Source of the DNA: Streptomyces sp. R21
Lineage (GTDB): Bacteria > Actinomycetota > Actinomycetes > Streptomycetales > Streptomycetaceae
Direction: 5' to 3'
NCBI RefSeq assembly: GCF_041051975.1
Contig: NZ_CP163435.1
Coordinates: 310,001-374,000 of the forward strand
Length of the DNA: 64,000 nucleotides
Notes under the pieces: generated by a model
What the model was told of the DNA's origin: nothing
Databases searched by the model: none
What the model saw: the letters and a program-made list of their open reading frames with translations, nothing else
Made by a program: the position numbers and the translations under genes
Part shown: positions 42,764 to 53,600 of the stretch, in pieces
How the letters are laid out: every line of letters begins with the position of its first letter
Position numbering within the stretch: position 1 is the first letter of the stretch

Positions 42764-43896
42764 CCCAGCAACCAGTGGGACATCGCATGGACATCGGCAC
42801 ACCCGCCACTCGGCCGCCGGACCTGTACGGCAGACCGCGCGGCGACTCCTTCATGCAGAAGCTGGCGGCCTTCAGCGACAACGCGGTCACTCGCCTCGCG
42901 CGGCGCAGCACTCCTCGCACTCCTCCCAGGCGCCCGCCGGCCACCGAGATGCCCGTGATCCGGGAACTGGTGGTCGCCGCCAAGCACCAAGAGTCCGAGG
43001 ATGTCGTCTCCCTGCGGCTGGCAGCACCCGACGGGTCAATACTCCCGCCCTGGCAGCCCGGCGCCCACATCGAACTGCACCTGCCCTCCGGCCGCAAGCG
43101 GCAATACTCCCTGTGCGGCGACCCTGCCGACCGGTACCAGTACCGCATCGCGGTGCGCCGCATCGCCAACGGCCAAGGCGGTTCGGCCGAGGTACACGAC
43201 GCCCTCTCAGACGGAATGCGGGTCGCCATCACCGGGCCCCGAAACGCCTTCCCCTTCGCCGCCGAAACGTCCATCCTGCTCATCGCAGGCGGCATCGGAA
43301 TCACCCCGATCCTGCCGATGGCCCGGGAAGCCGCCCGACGCGGCCTGGACTGGGGGCTCGTGCACACCGGCCGCAGCCGCAGCTCGATGCCCTTCGCGGC
43401 AGAGCTGGCCGAGCTCGCATCCGCAGCCCCTGGCCGGGTCTCCATCCGTCCTGACGACGAGTCCGGCGCGCCCGAAGCAGCCGATCTACTGAGCTTGAGC
43501 CCGGCGACGGGTGCGGTGTACTGCTGCGGGCCCGCACCCATGATCGACGGCGTTCGGCACGCGTTCGGTGACAGCCGCGCGTCAGCCCTGCACTTCGAGC
43601 GTTTCGCCCCGGCCCCGATCACGGACGGCCATCCCTTCGAACTTCAACTGGGCGACACCGGACGGGTTCTGCCAGTGCCCTACGACCGCTCCGCCCTGGA
43701 TGTTCTCCACGAGGCCCTGCCGGACCTGCCGTTCTCCTGCCGCCAGGGGTTCTGCGGCACCTGCCAGATACGGGTGGCCCATGGCCATGTCGATCACCGT
43801 GACCGCCGGCTCACCGCCACCGAACGCGCGGCTGGCGCCATGCTTCCCTGCGTCTCACGTGCACCGGAAGGAGAGCGGTTGGTGCTGGAGGTGTAA
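42760..43896 (+). CDS. Ferredoxin-type oxidoreductase, phthalate-dioxygenase-reductase family (operon gene 5)
   Basis: A 378-residue electron-transfer protein in the order flavin, NAD, 2Fe-2S. After a 60-residue leader come RQYSLCGD near 113 (flavin), GGIGITPIL near 177 (NAD pocket), YCCGPAPMI near 255, and the C-terminal plant-type cluster CRQGFCGTC (about 327-335) with its fourth Cys in LPCVS near 364. ATG 42760 overlaps the previous stop by four bases. It should carry electrons from NAD(P)H to the di-iron protein encoded just before it (inference). Confidence 0.93.
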   Translation: MTQQPVGHRMDIGTPATRPPDLYGRPRGDSFMQKLAAFSDNAVTRLARRSTPRTPPRRPPATEMPVIRELVVAAKHQESEDVVSLRLAAPDGSILPPWQPGAHIELHLPSGRKRQYSLCGDPADRYQYRIAVRRIANGQGGSAEVHDALSDGMRVAITGPRNAFPFAAETSILLIAGGIGITPILPMAREAARRGLDWGLVHTGRSRSSMPFAAELAELASAAPGRVSIRPDDESGAPEAADLLSLSPATGAVYCCGPAPMIDGVRHAFGDSRASALHFERFAPAPITDGHPFELQLGDTGRVLPVPYDRSALDVLHEALPDLPFSCRQGFCGTCQIRVAHGHVDHRDRRLTATERAAGAMLPCVSRAPEGERLVLEV

Positions 43897-44300
43897 GCAG
43901 TGACTCCTCCCCGGCGTGGACGCCGAGGCTTCTCGCTATGCCGGTTGGGCGTTGCGACCCGGGCCAGCCCGGCCCGTAGAACGTTCAGGGCGCCCACCGT
44001 GTCCGCGTGCGTGTGGTGGCCGCACGAGAGGCAGTGGAACTTCTCCTGGGTGGGCCGGTTCTCCGCTGCGACGTGCCCGCACGCGGGGCAGGTGCGGGAG
44101 GTGTTGCGGGGGTCCACGGCGATCACTTCCCGTCCGGCGCTTTCAGCCTTGGCGTGCAGGATCGTCAGGAACACCCCCCATCCGGCATCCGAGATCGAAC
44201 GGTTCAGTCCGGCCTTCGCGGCGGCCCCGTTGGGCAGGAAACGGCCCGGCCGGTCGGGGTCGGGCTGCGGCTTGGGGGCCTTGGCGCGATCACCGGTCAT
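43897..44300 (-). pseudogene. IS200/IS605-type TnpB, C-terminal fragment
   Basis: Contains the end of the RuvC nuclease domain and its zinc ribbon: LNRSISDAGWGVFLTILHAK, VIAVDPRNTSRTCPACGHVA, FHCLSCGHHTHADTVGALNV. The N-terminal two-thirds is absent. The 3' side runs straight into the operon, so the element end that would encode the guide RNA is not recognisable. Non-functional. Confidence 0.8.
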
Positions 44301-44404
44301 GTCCCCCGCCGTGGTGTAGGCGATCAAGCGCTGCGGGTTCCGGTACGAGGCCGCTGATGATCTCCGCGGACGCGGCGGTCCACGAGGCGCCCTGCTGAGG
44401 CGAG

Positions 44405-45010
44405 TTGACCACCCGGGCGTGGAGGACCCGCCATCCCCGACCTGCGGATTTCGCTGCTTTGATCGGCCACACCACTCGGCGGGACGCCACCCGATCACCA
44501 TCAAGGCACTGCGCGAAGAACTCGCCGACCGTGGCCATCAGGCGCCCTACACCAGCCTCCGCGACTGGGTCCTCAGCCGCCTGGAGTAGCCTGACGCGCC
44601 CACTCCGGCTACCGCGGCACCGTCCGTGCGCACCGTCGTCGGCGGGATCACCCGCCACCCCGACACCCTCACCGAAGACGAAACCACCCAGCTCAAGGCA
44701 GTCTTCGACGCACGTCCAGAGCTGGATCAAACCCACGAACTCGTACGCGACTTCGCCCAGATGCCCGTCCGGCGCACCGGCGCCGACCAGCCGGACTGGA
44801 TCCGCGCCGCCCGCGCCGCACGGCAGCCCGGGATCAGCGGATTCGCTCACGGGCTCAACACCGACCTGGAAGCCGTGATCGCCGGACTTACCGTGCACTG
44901 GAGCTCCGGCGGCACCGAAGGCGCCGTGAACAGGATGAAAAAGACCAAGAGGCAGCTCTACGGCCGGTCCGGATTCCAACTGCTCCGCAAGATGATCTCG
45001 CTTCGGTGCC
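44405..45010 (+). pseudogene. ISL3-family transposase remnant
   Basis: The C-terminal part is clear: LTVHWSSGGTEGAVNRMKKT, KRQLYGRSGFQLLRKMISL, plus DLEAVIAGL before it. An N-terminal helix-turn-helix piece (ALREELADRGHQAP, LRDWVLSRLE) sits in another frame near 44500-44590. The catalytic core is largely deleted. Confidence 0.7.
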
Positions 45011-45214
45011 CCTCCGAGACCGCTCCCCAAGATCTGTGCCGGGGCTGCCGATGGCTCCACCCGGGCGACTCCAACTGGCTGCGGTTCGGGGATGATTCGT
45101 GGAGATCAGGCGCCGAGAGATGGTTCCGGAGAGCGGTTTGATCGGGGGTCACCGGGGCTGTGGAGGCCTGCCTCACCAAGCCTTCCGGTTGGTTGTTGCG
45201 CCAGCCGCTGTACG

Positions 45215-46048
45215 TCATCCTGCGGCGTTGAGGATCTCCCGGATGCGTGTTGCGTAGGCCCGCGGGTGGCTTGTGTTTCCGTTGTGTCCGCCGGGCAGCT
45301 CCTGCAGTTCGCGGTCGAGCAGCGTGGCCAGGGCTGTCGCGGACTGATAGTCGAAGACGTTCCGCGGAGTGGTGCGCCCGGCAGCGGGCACGATGTGTGT
45401 GCTGACGCCCTTCAGTGCGGCGATGTCGAGGGTGTCGTGGATGACCGCGGTGAAGTCGTGCCGGATGAAGTAGTCGAAGTTGGCGACACGCAGGGCGTTG
45501 ATCGGCTGGGGCGTCAGATCGGGTTCCGTGTCCGTGGCGGCGGGGTCGATGCCCAGGGTCCTGGCGATCTCCGGGAGTGCGGAGGCGAGGCCCTTTCGGA
45601 GGTAGAGGTCCTGAAGGGCGGCGAGCTCGCGCTCGTGGCGGGCGCGTTCATCGTCGGGCAGCAGGCGTGGGGCGACGGGCTCGTGGGCGATGAGGGTGTG
45701 GATCTCTTCCGGATGCTGCACTGCGGCGTGCATGCCGATGACGGCTCCGAGGCTGCAGCCGAGCATGAGGGCGGGGGCGTCGGCGAGAGAGCCCAGCAGA
45801 CGGTGGACGTCGTCGGCGTGCTCGGCCAGTGTTGCGCCTCGCTCGGGGGCGTCGAGTCGGCTGCGGGACAGCCCGCGGCGGTCGTAGGTGACCACGGTGT
45901 AGGAATCGGTGAGGTGGGCGACGAGGTCGGTGGTGCGGTCGGCGTCGCCCTCACCGCTCTGCGAGATGAGCAGCAGCGGTCCGGTGCCCCGGACCTGGTA
46001 ATGCAGGACGGCGCCGGGAACGGTGAGCGTGCCGGTGGCCTTGGGCAT
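45215..46048 (-). CDS. Alpha/beta hydrolase
   Basis: A 277-residue hydrolase, ATG 46048 behind AAGGGGG. YDRRGLSRSRLD lies between strands 3 and 4, MLGCSLGAVIGMHAA is the nucleophile elbow (Ser), and LPGGHNGNTSHPRAYA carries the likely catalytic His. The oxyanion strand reads LLLISQSGEGD, without the usual HG, so activity may be unusual. It is divergent from a MarR regulator with a shared palindromic region, which probably controls it. Confidence 0.88.
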   Translation of the reverse strand: MPKATGTLTVPGAVLHYQVRGTGPLLLISQSGEGDADRTTDLVAHLTDSYTVVTYDRRGLSRSRLDAPERGATLAEHADDVHRLLGSLADAPALMLGCSLGAVIGMHAAVQHPEEIHTLIAHEPVAPRLLPDDERARHERELAALQDLYLRKGLASALPEIARTLGIDPAATDTEPDLTPQPINALRVANFDYFIRHDFTAVIHDTLDIAALKGVSTHIVPAAGRTTPRNVFDYQSATALATLLDRELQELPGGHNGNTSHPRAYATRIREILNAAG

Positions 46049-46102
46049 GGTGGTCCCCCTTGTGGACGGCGGTCCTTCCGCCGTCCTTCGACCACCATAA
46101 TC

Positions 46103-46144
46103 CATCGAACTAGATGCATCAATCTCGATGAATCCACTTCGATG
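46103..46144. promoter_or_regulatory. TCGATG-rich operator between hydrolase and MarR genes
   Basis: CATCGAA (46103-46109) and TTCGATG (46138-46144) are exact inverses, with further ATGCAT and TCGATG boxes between. The block sits in the 109-base divergent gap. Confidence 0.6.
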
Positions 46145-46157
46145 TATGTTGGACGGT

Positions 46158-46643
46158 GTGAACGGAGTCGAGCTGTTCCTGCTGGGACGCGCCCTGATGA
46201 AGATCGGCGAGGAGGCCCTGCCGGAGCCTCCGGGCGGCGCCCGCCGCTATGCCGGCAGCACCCGGCTGGTGCTGGTCGTGGCCAGTGACATCGCCGCTCA
46301 TCCCGACACCGCCGTCGGTGAGATCGCTGCCCGCACCGGCCTGCCGCAGAGCCAGGTCTCCTCGGCCATCGCCCGGCTCAAGGAAGCCGGATCAGTGCAG
46401 ACGGCGCCGGATCCCGTCGACCGGCGCCGCGTGCTGGTGCGTCAGGCCGCCGAGGTGTCCGAGCGAGTGGCACAGGTCCGTGCCGTCGGCATCGAGGATG
46501 CTCTCGCCATGGCGCTTGGATCCGATGACCCGCAGCGGCTGAGGGAGGTCTCGGAAGCGTTGGATGTCCTCGCCCGGAACCTCCTGCCGCAATCGGGGGG
46601 CCCGGAGTCGCGCCGTGCAGACATCGTTCCGTCGTCGGAGTAA
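46158..46643 (+). CDS. MarR-family regulator
   Basis: A 161-residue regulator. GTG 46158 is used (ATG 46146 and 46128 are alternatives). It has a winged helix-turn-helix: HPDTAVGEIAARTGLPQSQV, SSAIARLKEAGSVQ and the wing DPVDRRRVLVR. The C-terminal helix provides the dimer contact. It is divergent from the alpha/beta hydrolase with the palindromic block between them, so repression of that gene and itself is expected. Confidence 0.85.
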   Translation: MNGVELFLLGRALMKIGEEALPEPPGGARRYAGSTRLVLVVASDIAAHPDTAVGEIAARTGLPQSQVSSAIARLKEAGSVQTAPDPVDRRRVLVRQAAEVSERVAQVRAVGIEDALAMALGSDDPQRLREVSEALDVLARNLLPQSGGPESRRADIVPSSE

Positions 46644-46649
46644 GGCCGC

Positions 46650-47255
46650 TGCTTCGTTCCGTTGTTCTTCTTCGCCCTGGTGCGGGCCAGACGACAAGAC
46701 TCGGTGCCGGTCTCGACAAGGGTGGCGTTGAAGGTGAGCCGGTCCACGGTCGCCGCGCAGAGCCGCGGATCCGTGAAGGTCTTCGACCAGCCGGTGAACG
46801 CCTCAGGGGAGGCGATCACGCTGCCGTTCTTCTCCTCACGCTCCGTCAGAACCTCAAAGAGCATCTCCGCGCCGCGGCAGTCGAGTTCGAGGTAGCCAAG
46901 TTCGTCGATTTTCGAGCAGGTCGACGCGTCCGTAGCGGGCGATGGTCTTGCCGAGCGGCTTGTCATCGGCCGCTGACGGCTGGGTCGGCGTGGGGGATGG
47001 CGCTGTAGTCGAAGCCGTGCAAGGACTTCTCGCGCGGGAAGCAAGCAGCCCGGATGCGGCGTTCGGCCCGGCGGCGGTCGCGGTCCTCGCACTCGGCCAT
47101 CAGCAGCCCGGCGAGAAGGCCCGCGCAGGAGAGCCCTGCGCGTTCGGCGCGGGCGATGGTGTCAGCGGCCTGCGACCGCATAGTGGGCAGCCGCACCATC
47201 CGGGAGGCGGTGTCGATCGCGGTGTCGGACGTCTGGGCGGTCAGGGCGCGCTGGG
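46650..47255 (-). pseudogene. IS21-family IstB ATPase remnant
   Basis: The N-terminal part (TAIDTASRMVRLPTMRSQAA, then AECEDRDRRRAERRIRAACF, PREKSLHGFDY) and C-terminal part (DELGYLELDCRGAEMLFEVL, then WSKTFTDPRLCAATVDRLTF) are both recognisable, but the Walker A region between them is deleted and the frames differ. No IstA gene is left. Confidence 0.8.
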
Positions 47256-47607
47256 CGGCAGTCGTAGTGAATCCTCCCGGCGAAGCTGGAGCAGTTCCAA
47301 GCGGGGCAGCGGGCGGGCGTCTTCGGGGAGAGCCTGGCCAGACGGCGCGCAGTGAGGTGGCTGACCTGCGGCAGCTGCGGGTCGAGCGACCCCTGCTGAT
47401 CGGGCTGCGCGGTGTGGCGGTGACGGTGGGGGCTCGACCTGCCGACGGTCGAGAAGACTGCCGAGGCTGCGTGGAAGGCCCTCGCCGGCTGGTCCACACG
47501 GCGCGCAACACGACGCTGGTCTGTCCGGTCACACACGTGGGACGGACCCAGGCATACATCGACAGGAAGGAGAGCCCGCGAACGCGGGTTGCCGACCACG
47601 GGCTTAC
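47256..47607. other. Spacer between IS21 and IS701 remnants
   Basis: No gene recognised. It may be scrambled IS sequence. Confidence 0.4.
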
Positions 47608-47628
47608 CGGTAGTTCGTTAAATCCGGC
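47608..47628. repeat. IS701 terminal inverted repeat, right end
   Basis: CGGTAGTTCGTTAAATCCGG followed by C; exact inverse of 49098-49118. The transposase stop (47618-47620) lies inside it. Confidence 0.88.
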
Positions 47629-49021
47629 AGTAGAGATCAATGCCGTGTCCGGTAGTGACTGCGTCGATCAGGGCCTGGAGCTCGGAGGGTGGGTCCGTGT
47701 CTGTCCAGGCTCGCCACCAGCGGTTGAGGGTGATGGCGGGGGTGAGCCAGGAACGGATGGCCCGTAAGGCCCTGGGCCAGCAGGGCAGTTGGGGCTGGTG
47801 GGACGGGGCCGGTCCCCCTCTCTGGCCCGTCATCAGGGCACGGGTCTGGCGCGGTGGCATCCAGTGGTCCGGGTGGGGCGAACCACTGGTCCCAGCAGAA
47901 GGAGAAGGCGCAGTTGACCAGGGTCTGGTGGCGGCGGATGGCGCGGTCGCAGCGGACTTGGAAGTCGGCCCAGCCGAGTTCGTCCTTGACCTGCTTGTAG
48001 CTCTGCTCGATCCAGGGCCGCAGTCCGTAGAGACGGACGATTTCGGCGAGGTCGGGCGGCGGATGCGGACCGGTGGCAGCGTGGGCTGCGTCGGGATGGG
48101 GCAGGTTGGTGGCCAAATACCAGGTGGCCTTCTCCGGCAGGGTGTCGGGGTCGGTGGTGGCCACGACCAAGCAGCAGGGTGAGTGGGGGCCGTAACCGCC
48201 CAGTTGGGCATCGGCGGCCCACCAGGTCTCGGTGTGCCCGTCGCGGAAGTGACGCTCCACGGGCGTCCAATCGCCGGGACGCTTGGCATCGCGCCAGGTC
48301 AGAGCCCGGGCCGCTTCGATGGGGGTGTGCGGCTGGTCGGCGCGGGCCCAGGTGCCGCGGTGCGGCTTGAGCGCGACGACGTAGGCCAGGCCGGCCTCGC
48401 GCAGTGCGAGGTACCAGGTGTCGCTGACGGAGTAGGCGCAGTCGGCGACCACCGCCCGGCAGCCGAAGCCCGCCTCCTTCCCGCGGACCGCAAGGGCGGC
48501 CGCCAGCTGCGGTTTCGTGCGAAAGGCCGGATCGGACCGGCCGCGGACGAAATGATGGGCGGGGGTGTAAGGAGTCGCGTGCAGCGGGTAGTCGGTCCAC
48601 ACCGTGGTCACCGTGACGATGCCGTTGTCGGTCTTGCCCAGCCGGCCCAGCCACTGCCGGCCCACATGCGCGGTCGCCGTGCCGTCCTTGCGGTCCCCGG
48701 AATCATCGATCACGATGACCCCGCCGTCATGCGGAGCCGTCGCCGGCTGCTCGCGCAGCAGCTCAAGCCGCCGGTCGTTGACCTGCTCGGCCTCCCAGGG
48801 CGACTCGGAGAGGAAGAACTGCAGCCGCTGCACCCCCGGCATCCCGGCGCCGCCCCGGCCAGGCAGGTGATCGTCTTGTTCCGCTCCCGCGGCGCCAGCA
48901 ACCCGGTCAGATACTCGCGAAACCCTCGCCGCTGCGCCAGGCTGAAGAAGAGGTCGTCGAACCGGGCCGCGTACTCCTCCAACGGCCCCGGCGCAGGCGG
49001 ACACGGACGGCGAGCGGTCAT
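47618..49021 (-). pseudogene. IS701-family transposase with two frame breaks
   Basis: ATG 49021 starts an N-terminal stretch (EEYAARFDDLFFSLAQRRGF, then LTGLLAPRERNKTITCLAG). The frame changes near 48860 to GVQRLQFFLSESPWEAEQV, and the DDE core follows (IVIDDSGDRKDG, VVADCAYS, RLYGLRPWIEQSYKQVKDEL). A second change near 47830 leads to the proper end AIRSWLTPAITLNRWWRAW and GHGIDLYCRI. Otherwise complete; both breaks could be sequence errors. Confidence 0.82.
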
Positions 49022-49097
49022 CTTCAGCCCCCAGCAAGGGAGTTGGCTTCTACCACCGGCCTACGACCAACCCAACCTGCCGTCAACCCGCACCAAC

Positions 49098-49118
49098 GCC
49101 GGATTTAACGAACTACCG
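49098..49118. repeat. IS701 terminal inverted repeat, left end
   Basis: GCCGGATTTAACGAACTACC followed by G; exact inverse of 47608-47628, 76 bases upstream of the transposase start. Confidence 0.88.
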
Positions 49119-49129
49119 ATATTCATCGC

Positions 49130-49402
49130 TGCAGTCGATTACGTGAGTACGCGGCGGAGCACGCCTGGCTCACCATCGTCCAGCTGCCCAGTTATGCACT
49201 CGACCTCAATCCGGTCGAGGGCATCCGGTCGTTGCTCCGGCGCAGCACTACCGCCAACGTCGTCTTCCGCGACCGCGACCACCTTGTCCAAGCCGTCCGC
49301 AGCGGCCTGCACCGCATCCAACGACGCACCGACCTCATCGAGGGTTTCCTCGCCGAAACCGGCCTCTCACTCAACACGACAACTCAACGGAAAGGTCAGT
49401 AG
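49130..49402 (+). pseudogene. IS630-family transposase, C-terminal fragment
   Basis: Reads LREYAAEHAWLTIVQLPSYA, then LDLNPVEGIRSLLRR (third catalytic Glu), VVFRDRDHLVQAVRSGLHRI and a stop at 49402. Everything upstream is replaced by IS701. It belongs to a different subgroup from the IS630 remnant at 11523. Confidence 0.8.
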
Positions 49403-49560
49403 CCGTTGTAAAAGAGGAGCGGCCGACGACCGGAGCCGTGGCGGACACCGATGTGGAAGCACGCCCCCGGCGACCCGAGCCTCGTCCCCGAGCCACGAAA
49501 GTGGCACCATCCACCCTCCTACGCACAGCGTCGGACCCCCGAGGAAGCAGGCGCATCCAG

Positions 49561-49968
49561 ATGACCGACGACGAAACGGTCTCGCACCGACACCATCCCG
49601 TCGTGGCCGCACATCGGTCCCGGCGGGCGAGCGACGCCCAGCTCCGCATCGCTGACGCAATCACCAAATTCGCCGGCTCGATGACCTTCGTCTACCTCCA
49701 CGCGATCGGCTTCCTGCTCTGGATGCTATTCGCCGAGTCCGACCCGTGGCCCACACTGACCCTGATCGTGTCGCTCGAGGCGATCTTCCTGTCGACGTTC
49801 GTCATGATCGGCCAGAACCGCCAGGCGGAGTTCCAACAGGCAAAAGCCGACCACGACTTCGTCGAGCAGGAACTCGAACTCAAGACGAACACGGAACTGA
49901 CCCGGGCCATCCACGCCATGACGACAGAACTCCACCGTCGGCTGGTGGAAGACCCGGGACAGCGATGA
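49561..49968 (+). CDS. DUF1003 membrane protein
   Basis: A 135-residue protein (GTG 49438 would add 41 Arg/Pro-rich residues). Residues 25-85 carry the DUF1003 pattern: ADAITKFAGSMTFVYLHAIG, first helix FLLWMLF, then LTLIVSLEAIFLSTFVMIGQ as second helix and NRQAEFQQAKADHDFVEQEL. The acidic helical tail ends in TELHRRLVEDPGQR. Two membrane helices place it in the inner membrane; function is unknown. Confidence 0.88.
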   Translation: MTDDETVSHRHHPVVAAHRSRRASDAQLRIADAITKFAGSMTFVYLHAIGFLLWMLFAESDPWPTLTLIVSLEAIFLSTFVMIGQNRQAEFQQAKADHDFVEQELELKTNTELTRAIHAMTTELHRRLVEDPGQR

Positions 49969-50498
49969 CACCCCGGGCAACTCCTCGCCCAGGGCTCGGT
50001 CGGGCATACCCCGCCCGGTGGATCGTGTGAGGCATGGTCACCGACGGCGACCGCTCCGACCAGTTCGACATCATCGACGCCCTGGTCTACCTCGCCGACA
50101 TCGCGGTCACACGGACGCTCCCCGCAGCCACTGACCCAGCCCCACCGGCTCAGGCCAGCGCCTGGGCGGCGGGCACCGCACCAGAGCCCGGGAGGATGGC
50201 CCTCATCCATGAGACAGCCACCCGGGCAGCCATCGGCCTCAACAGGTACGGCCGTGCAACCCGAGCATTCACGCCCGCCCGCCGCGTTGCTCACCACCGT
50301 GACGGCCGGCGGGCGCGGGGACGTGCTTTAGCCGCGCCCAGCGGCCGCTGCCTACGGTGCTGTACGGCCGACGAGAACAAGCCCTGGTTCCACCGCAGTT
50401 CTGCCGTAGCCGCAGGTGACTCGGCGTTTTCCCGCAGCAGCCCGGCTACCGCTTCACGCGTCCCTTTTCCGCCTGCGCCCGCGCCTGTATGGGGTCCC
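49969..50498. other. Spacer upstream of the NRPS genes
   Basis: No gene I can support. A reading from ATG 50034 begins protein-like (SDQFDIIDALVYLADIAVTR) but turns Arg/Ala-rich; it could be the start of a lost gene. The mbtH promoter must lie here. Confidence 0.4.
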
Positions 50499-50663
50499 AT
50501 GCCAAATCCGTTCGATGATGCCGAGGCCCGTTTCTACGTGCTGGCCAACGAGTCCGGTCACCGTTCCCTCTGGCCGGTCCTGGCCGAGGTGCCGGCGGGC
50601 TGGACCGTGCTGTTCGGCGAAGAGACCCACGACGCCTGCCTGGCCCACCTGGAGCTCCGATGA
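50499..50663 (+). CDS. MbtH-like NRPS partner protein, short
   Basis: A 54-residue protein with the MbtH pattern [39 protein letters not shown]. MbtH proteins bind adenylation domains and make them soluble and active. Its C-terminus stops at CLAHLELR and lacks the usual WTDMRP end, so it is about ten residues short. Its stop overlaps the NRPS start by four bases (ATGA), so the two are co-translated. Confidence 0.9.
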   Translation: MPNPFDDAEARFYVLANESGHRSLWPVLAEVPAGWTVLFGEETHDACLAHLELR

Positions 50664-53600
50664 GTCTCACGTCCACGTCCGCCGGCGACACGGCCCCGGT
50701 GCTTCCCGGCCCTGCCCTGGGCTCCGCGCCCCGGCTCGGTCCCGTCACGCTCGAGTTGACCCGGGCCCAGACCGGCGTCTGGTTCGCGCAGCAACTCGAC
50801 GCGACCGGCGTGGCGTACAACCTTGCCGAGTGCCTGGAGCTGACCGGCCCTCTCGATCTGGTCTTGTTCGAGGCGGCGTTGGGGCATCTGGTCGCCGAGG
50901 CGGAATGCATGCGCGTGCGTTTCACCGAAACCGACCAGGGTGTGCGCCAGGTGGTCGAACCGGAGGTGGAATGGTCGCTCGGCATTGTCGACCTGCGCGA
51001 CTGCCCGGAGACGAGCGAGCACCGTATCCGCCAGATCCTGGAGCGCCCTTTCGATCTCGCGTCCGGGCCACTGTTCTCGTTCACGCTTCTCCGGCTGGCC
51101 GATGACCGGAATCTGTGGGTGCACGTCAATCATCACATCGCCACCGACGGGTATTCGGGTCTGCTGCTGTCCCGCCGGGCGGCGGAGATCTACACGCGGC
51201 TCGCGGCCGGCGTCGACATCGGCACCAGTCCCTTCCACCCCCTGTCCGTACTGGTCGACGCGGACTTCACGTACCAGGCTTCCCAACAGTGCGCGCGCGA
51301 CCGGGAGTTCTGGGCCGAGTACGTGGCGTCCCTGCCCGAACCGGTCAGCCTCTCCGCGCGTCCCGCCGCACCCGCGACCCTGTCCCGGCCCAGCACCACC
51401 CAGGTGGACGCGGAGGTCGCGGTGCGCGTCGCGGATCTGGCGCGGCAGGCGCGGACCAGCCCGACCGTGGTGCTGATCGCCGCCGTGGCCGGCTTCCTGC
51501 ACCGCATGACCGGACGGACGGACCAGGTGCTGGGTCTGCCGACCGCGGCCCGCCGCAGCGCCGGTACCAGGACCACGCCCGGCATGTGCGCCAATGTGGT
51601 GCCGCTGCGCATCCAGGTGGACCCGCGGATGACGGTGGACGACTTCCTGGCGCACGTGTCCGGGCAGGCCAAGGCGGTGCTGGCCCACCAGTACTACGAC
51701 TATGCCGCCATCCGCCGCGACCTGGGCGGTCTCGCCCACGACGAGCAGTTGTTCCGCAATCGCGTCAACATCATGCGCTTCGCCAACGACGTGACCTTCG
51801 GACCGTGCGCGGCGAAGGCGCACTACCTGTCCGGCAATGCCAACGACCTCTCCGTGCTCGTCTACGACCGGGCCGACGGCCACGGCATGGAAGTCACCCT
51901 GGACGCCAACCCGCGGCTGCACCTGCCCGAAGAGGTCGCCGTCCTGGAACAGCGCTTCCAGCGCTACCTGCGCGACTTCACCGCGCTCGGGGACCAGCCG
52001 ATCCACCGGGCGGACGTACTGACCGAACGCGAGCGCGACCGCCTGCTGCCGCAGCCGGCCCCCTCCCGCCCCGCCGAGGCACGAAAGACGCTGGCCGGCG
52101 TGTTCGCGGCGCGCGCCGCCGAGTTCCCCGGCCGCACCGCGGTCACCTGCGAGGGCGTCGGCGTGACCTACCGGGAGCTGTCCGAGCGGGTGAACCGGCT
52201 GGCGCGGCTGCTGATCCGCCGGGGCGTCGGCCCGGGAGACCTCGTCGCGCTGGCCTACCCCCGCTCGACGGAAATGATCACGGCCATGCTCGCCGTCACC
52301 ACGGCCGGCGCGGCCTATCTCCCCCTGGACGTCGGCTATCCCGAGGAACGGATCCGGTACCTCCTCGACGATGCCCGTCCCGCGCTGGTCCTCGCGCACC
52401 GCGCGATGCCGGGCGCGCTGGTGCCGGACTCGGAGGCCACCCGGTCCGAGCTGGCCGCACTGTCCGCCGCGCCCGTCACCGACGCCGACCGCGTCCGCCC
52501 CCTCACCCCCGGCGATCCGGCGTACGTGATCTACACCTCCGGGTCGACCGGTCGGCCCAAGGGCGTCCGCGTCCCTCACCGCAGCGTCGTACGCCTGTTC
52601 AGCGCCACCGACGGCACCTACGCGTTCGGGCCGGACGACGTGTGGACCATGTTCCACTCCTACGCCTTCGACTTCTCCGTGTGGGAGATCTGGGGGCCGC
52701 TGCTGCACGGCGCCCGCCTGGTCGTCGTACCCCACGCCGTGACCCGCTCCGCGCGCGATTTCCTCCACCTGCTCGCGGACGAGCAGGTCACCGTGCTCAG
52801 CCAGACGCCCTCGGCGTTCTACCAGCTGATGGCGGCAGAACGGCAGGAACCCCGACTGTGGGACCGCGTGTGCCTGCGCGCGATCACGTTCGGGGGTGAG
52901 GCACTGGACCTGCCGCAACTCGCCGACTGGTACGCCCGCCACCCCGAGGACTCCCCGCGCCTGATCAACATGTACGGCATCACCGAGACCACCGTGCACG
53001 TCACGCAGCTGGCCCTCACCGCGGAGCACTGCACCCCCACCGCGGGCAGTCTGATCGGCCACGGCATCGACGACCTGCGCGTGTACCTGCTGGACGAGTC
53101 CTTGGCCCTGGTGCCACCGGGGGCGGCGGGCGAGATGTACGTCGCCGGGCCCGGCGTCGCGGACGGATACGTGAACCGGCCCGGCCTGACCGCGTCGCGG
53201 TTCGTGGCCTGCCCCTTCGGCGAGCCCGGCGAGCGCATGTACCGCAGCGGCGATCTCGCCCGCTGGACGCCCGACGGCGGGCTGCAGTACCTCGGCCGCG
53301 CCGACGACCAGGTCAAGGTGCGCGGCTTCCGCATCGAGCTGGGCGAGGTCGAGGCCGCCCTGGCACGACACCCCGAGGTGGCGCGGAGCGTGGTCGTCGT
53401 CCGTGAGGACAACCCGGGAGACAAGCGGCTCGTCGCGTACGTGGTGGCGACCGCCGGCGCGCGACCGGAGCCGGCGGCCCTGCGCGAGGCCGCCGCCGGA
53501 CACCTCCCGGAGCACATGGTGCCCGCCGCGGTGGTCGTGCTGCCCCAAATGCCACTGACCCGCAACGGGAAAACCGACCGCAAGGCACTGCCCGCCCCGG

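Larger units (their letters stand above)
47608..49118 (-). mobile_element. IS701-family insertion sequence with both ends
   Basis: 1,511 bases bounded by perfect 21-base inverted repeats (47608-47628 and 49098-49118) and filled by one minus-strand transposase gene. The four bases outside each end (TTAC and ATAT) do not match, so no target duplication is seen. It lies beside an IS630 fragment. Confidence 0.88.

Noticed and set aside
43897..44300. An active TnpB nuclease with its guide RNA
   Set aside because: Only the C-terminal part remains and the element end that would encode the RNA is gone.
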